From: JAEYLA01 sp035561315
GTDB lineage: Bacteria; Bacillota; Clostridia; Christensenellales; CAG-138
Assembly (NCBI GenBank): GCA_035561315.1
Contig: DATMXR010000257.1
Coordinates: forward strand, 1 to 5,717
Reading direction: 5' to 3'
Length of the DNA stretch: 5,717 nt
Positions 5,229 through 5,717 of the stretch are shown here, piece after piece. Each line of letters begins with the position of its first letter. Positions within the stretch are counted from its first letter, which is position 1. The position numbers and the translations under genes were made by a program. The notes beneath the pieces were generated by a model. The model did no database searches. It was not told the DNA's origin and saw only the letters and a program-made list of their open reading frames with translations.

Positions 5229-5717
5229 TCACTCAAAAAAGCGCGGCAGGTATGCGCGGTTTGCCTCCAGCATTTCCGCGAGCATGCGCTCCGCGGCGTC
5301 CGCCGAATACACCAGCGGGTGATGCGCCAGCGCCAAAAGCGCTAGGCCCCTGCCGCCCGTGACCGCCGCCTCGATAGCCAGCCGCTCGTAGGTTTTGACC
5401 GCATGGATCAGGCCCTTTATGGCATCCGGAACCGCCGGAACGGGCGCCGGAACGGGGCCGTCCTTCCATATGCGGCAATTCACCTCGATGCAGTCGCCGT
5501 CCTCCAGGAAATCAAGCGTGCCGCGGTTTTTTACGTTGACGGTCTGGATATCGCCCGTATCGTTATAAATGGAGCACATCAGGCGCACGGCCGCCTCGGA
5601 ATAGTAAGCGCCGCCGCGCTTCTCCAGCTGCTTCGGCTTGCTGCTGAGCCGCGGGTCGCGGTACAGTTCGAGCAGCTCGTTTTCAAGGCGCTGCACCACC
5701 TCCGCGCGGGTGCCTTC
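5229..5717 (-). CDS. GH4-family 6-phospho-glycosidase, C-terminal part (5' end outside window)
   Basis: The frame is open through the right edge. The visible 162 residues are the C-terminal third or so of a glycoside hydrolase family 4 enzyme (usually about 440 residues), most like 6-phospho-beta-glucosidases (CelF/ChbF, LicH). Family signatures in order are EGTRAEVVQRLENELLELY, KPKQLEKRGGAYYSEAA, VKNRGTLDFLEDGDCIEV, GLIHAVKTYERLAIEAA and LALLALAHHPLVYSADAAE. GH4 enzymes use NAD and a divalent metal to cleave phosphorylated disaccharides by an oxidation-elimination route. The NAD-binding Rossmann domain and the Cys/His metal site are not in view, so alpha or beta specificity is inferred from the C terminus only. 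GTG 5699 is an internal Val, not the start. A Pro/Val-rich loop (PVPAPVPAVPD) is encoded by a short repeat. The gene is convergent with the LysR gene. Confidence 0.92.
   Translation of the reverse strand, partial: EGTRAEVVQRLENELLELYRDPRLSSKPKQLEKRGGAYYSEAAVRLMCSIYNDTGDIQTVNVKNRGTLDFLEDGDCIEVNCRIWKDGPVPAPVPAVPDAIKGLIHAVKTYERLAIEAAVTGGRGLALLALAHHPLVYSADAAERMLAEMLEANRAYLPRFFE
5426..5458. repeat. Short CCGGAAC repeat within the GH4 gene
   Basis: Three copies of CCGGAAC start at 5426, 5435 and 5447 (units of 9, 12 and 12 nt, the last two nearly identical: CCGGAACGGGCG and CCGGAACGGGGC). All are in frame on the minus strand and encode the loop PVPAPVPAVPD. This looks like a small in-frame tandem duplication in a surface loop. 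Confidence 0.55.

Noticed and set aside
5200..5231. TGATC...GATCA inverted repeat spanning both convergent stop codons of the LysR and GH4 genes
   Set aside because: Only a 5-bp stem with a 22-nt loop and no T tract; it is largely explained by the two stop codons facing each other, so not called a terminator.

Overview
The window looks like an ordinary chromosomal stretch from a GC-rich Bacillota (Clostridia-like) bacterium. The evidence is AGGAG-type ribosome binding sites at several starts, a Cca-type HD protein, a HAD phosphatase with a DxNGT motif I associate with Firmicutes, and a GH4 phospho-glycosidase. I see no phage, transposon, CRISPR, rRNA or tRNA signature. Genus assignment is not possible from this sequence alone.

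Left part (1-2700): the 3' end of a secreted or lipoprotein-like gene on the + strand (start outside the window; Pro/Thr linker and two Asp-rich Ca-loop-like motifs) runs tail-to-tail, with one base between stop codons, into a minus-strand pair. That pair is a HAD-superfamily phosphatase followed 4 nt later by a YcaQ-type winged-helix DNA glycosylase homologue. A 7-bp dyad sits over the convergent junction.

Middle (2739-4100): a GNAT acetyltransferase on the minus strand has its own extended -10 promoter and probably starts at GTG. Immediately upstream of that promoter is the strong intrinsic terminator that ends a second minus-strand operon. This operon has a 47-aa, strongly basic small protein overlapping by 14 nt a 205-aa HD-domain phosphohydrolase that resembles the HD part of CCA-adding enzymes but has no nucleotidyltransferase domain.

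Right part (4101-5717): a 229-bp divergent intergenic region carries two dyad symmetries and a plausible sigma-A-like promoter. It leads into a LysR-family regulator on the + strand, divergent from the small-protein/HD operon, which is therefore its first candidate target besides itself. The regulator converges, 26 nt apart, on the C-terminal part of a GH4 family 6-phospho-glycosidase that runs off the right edge.

No clear novel multi-gene system is visible. The points most worth checking are the small basic protein/HD operon with its divergent LysR regulator, the YcaQ-HAD coupling with the Asp-to-Asn motif I variant, and the intergenic dyads.
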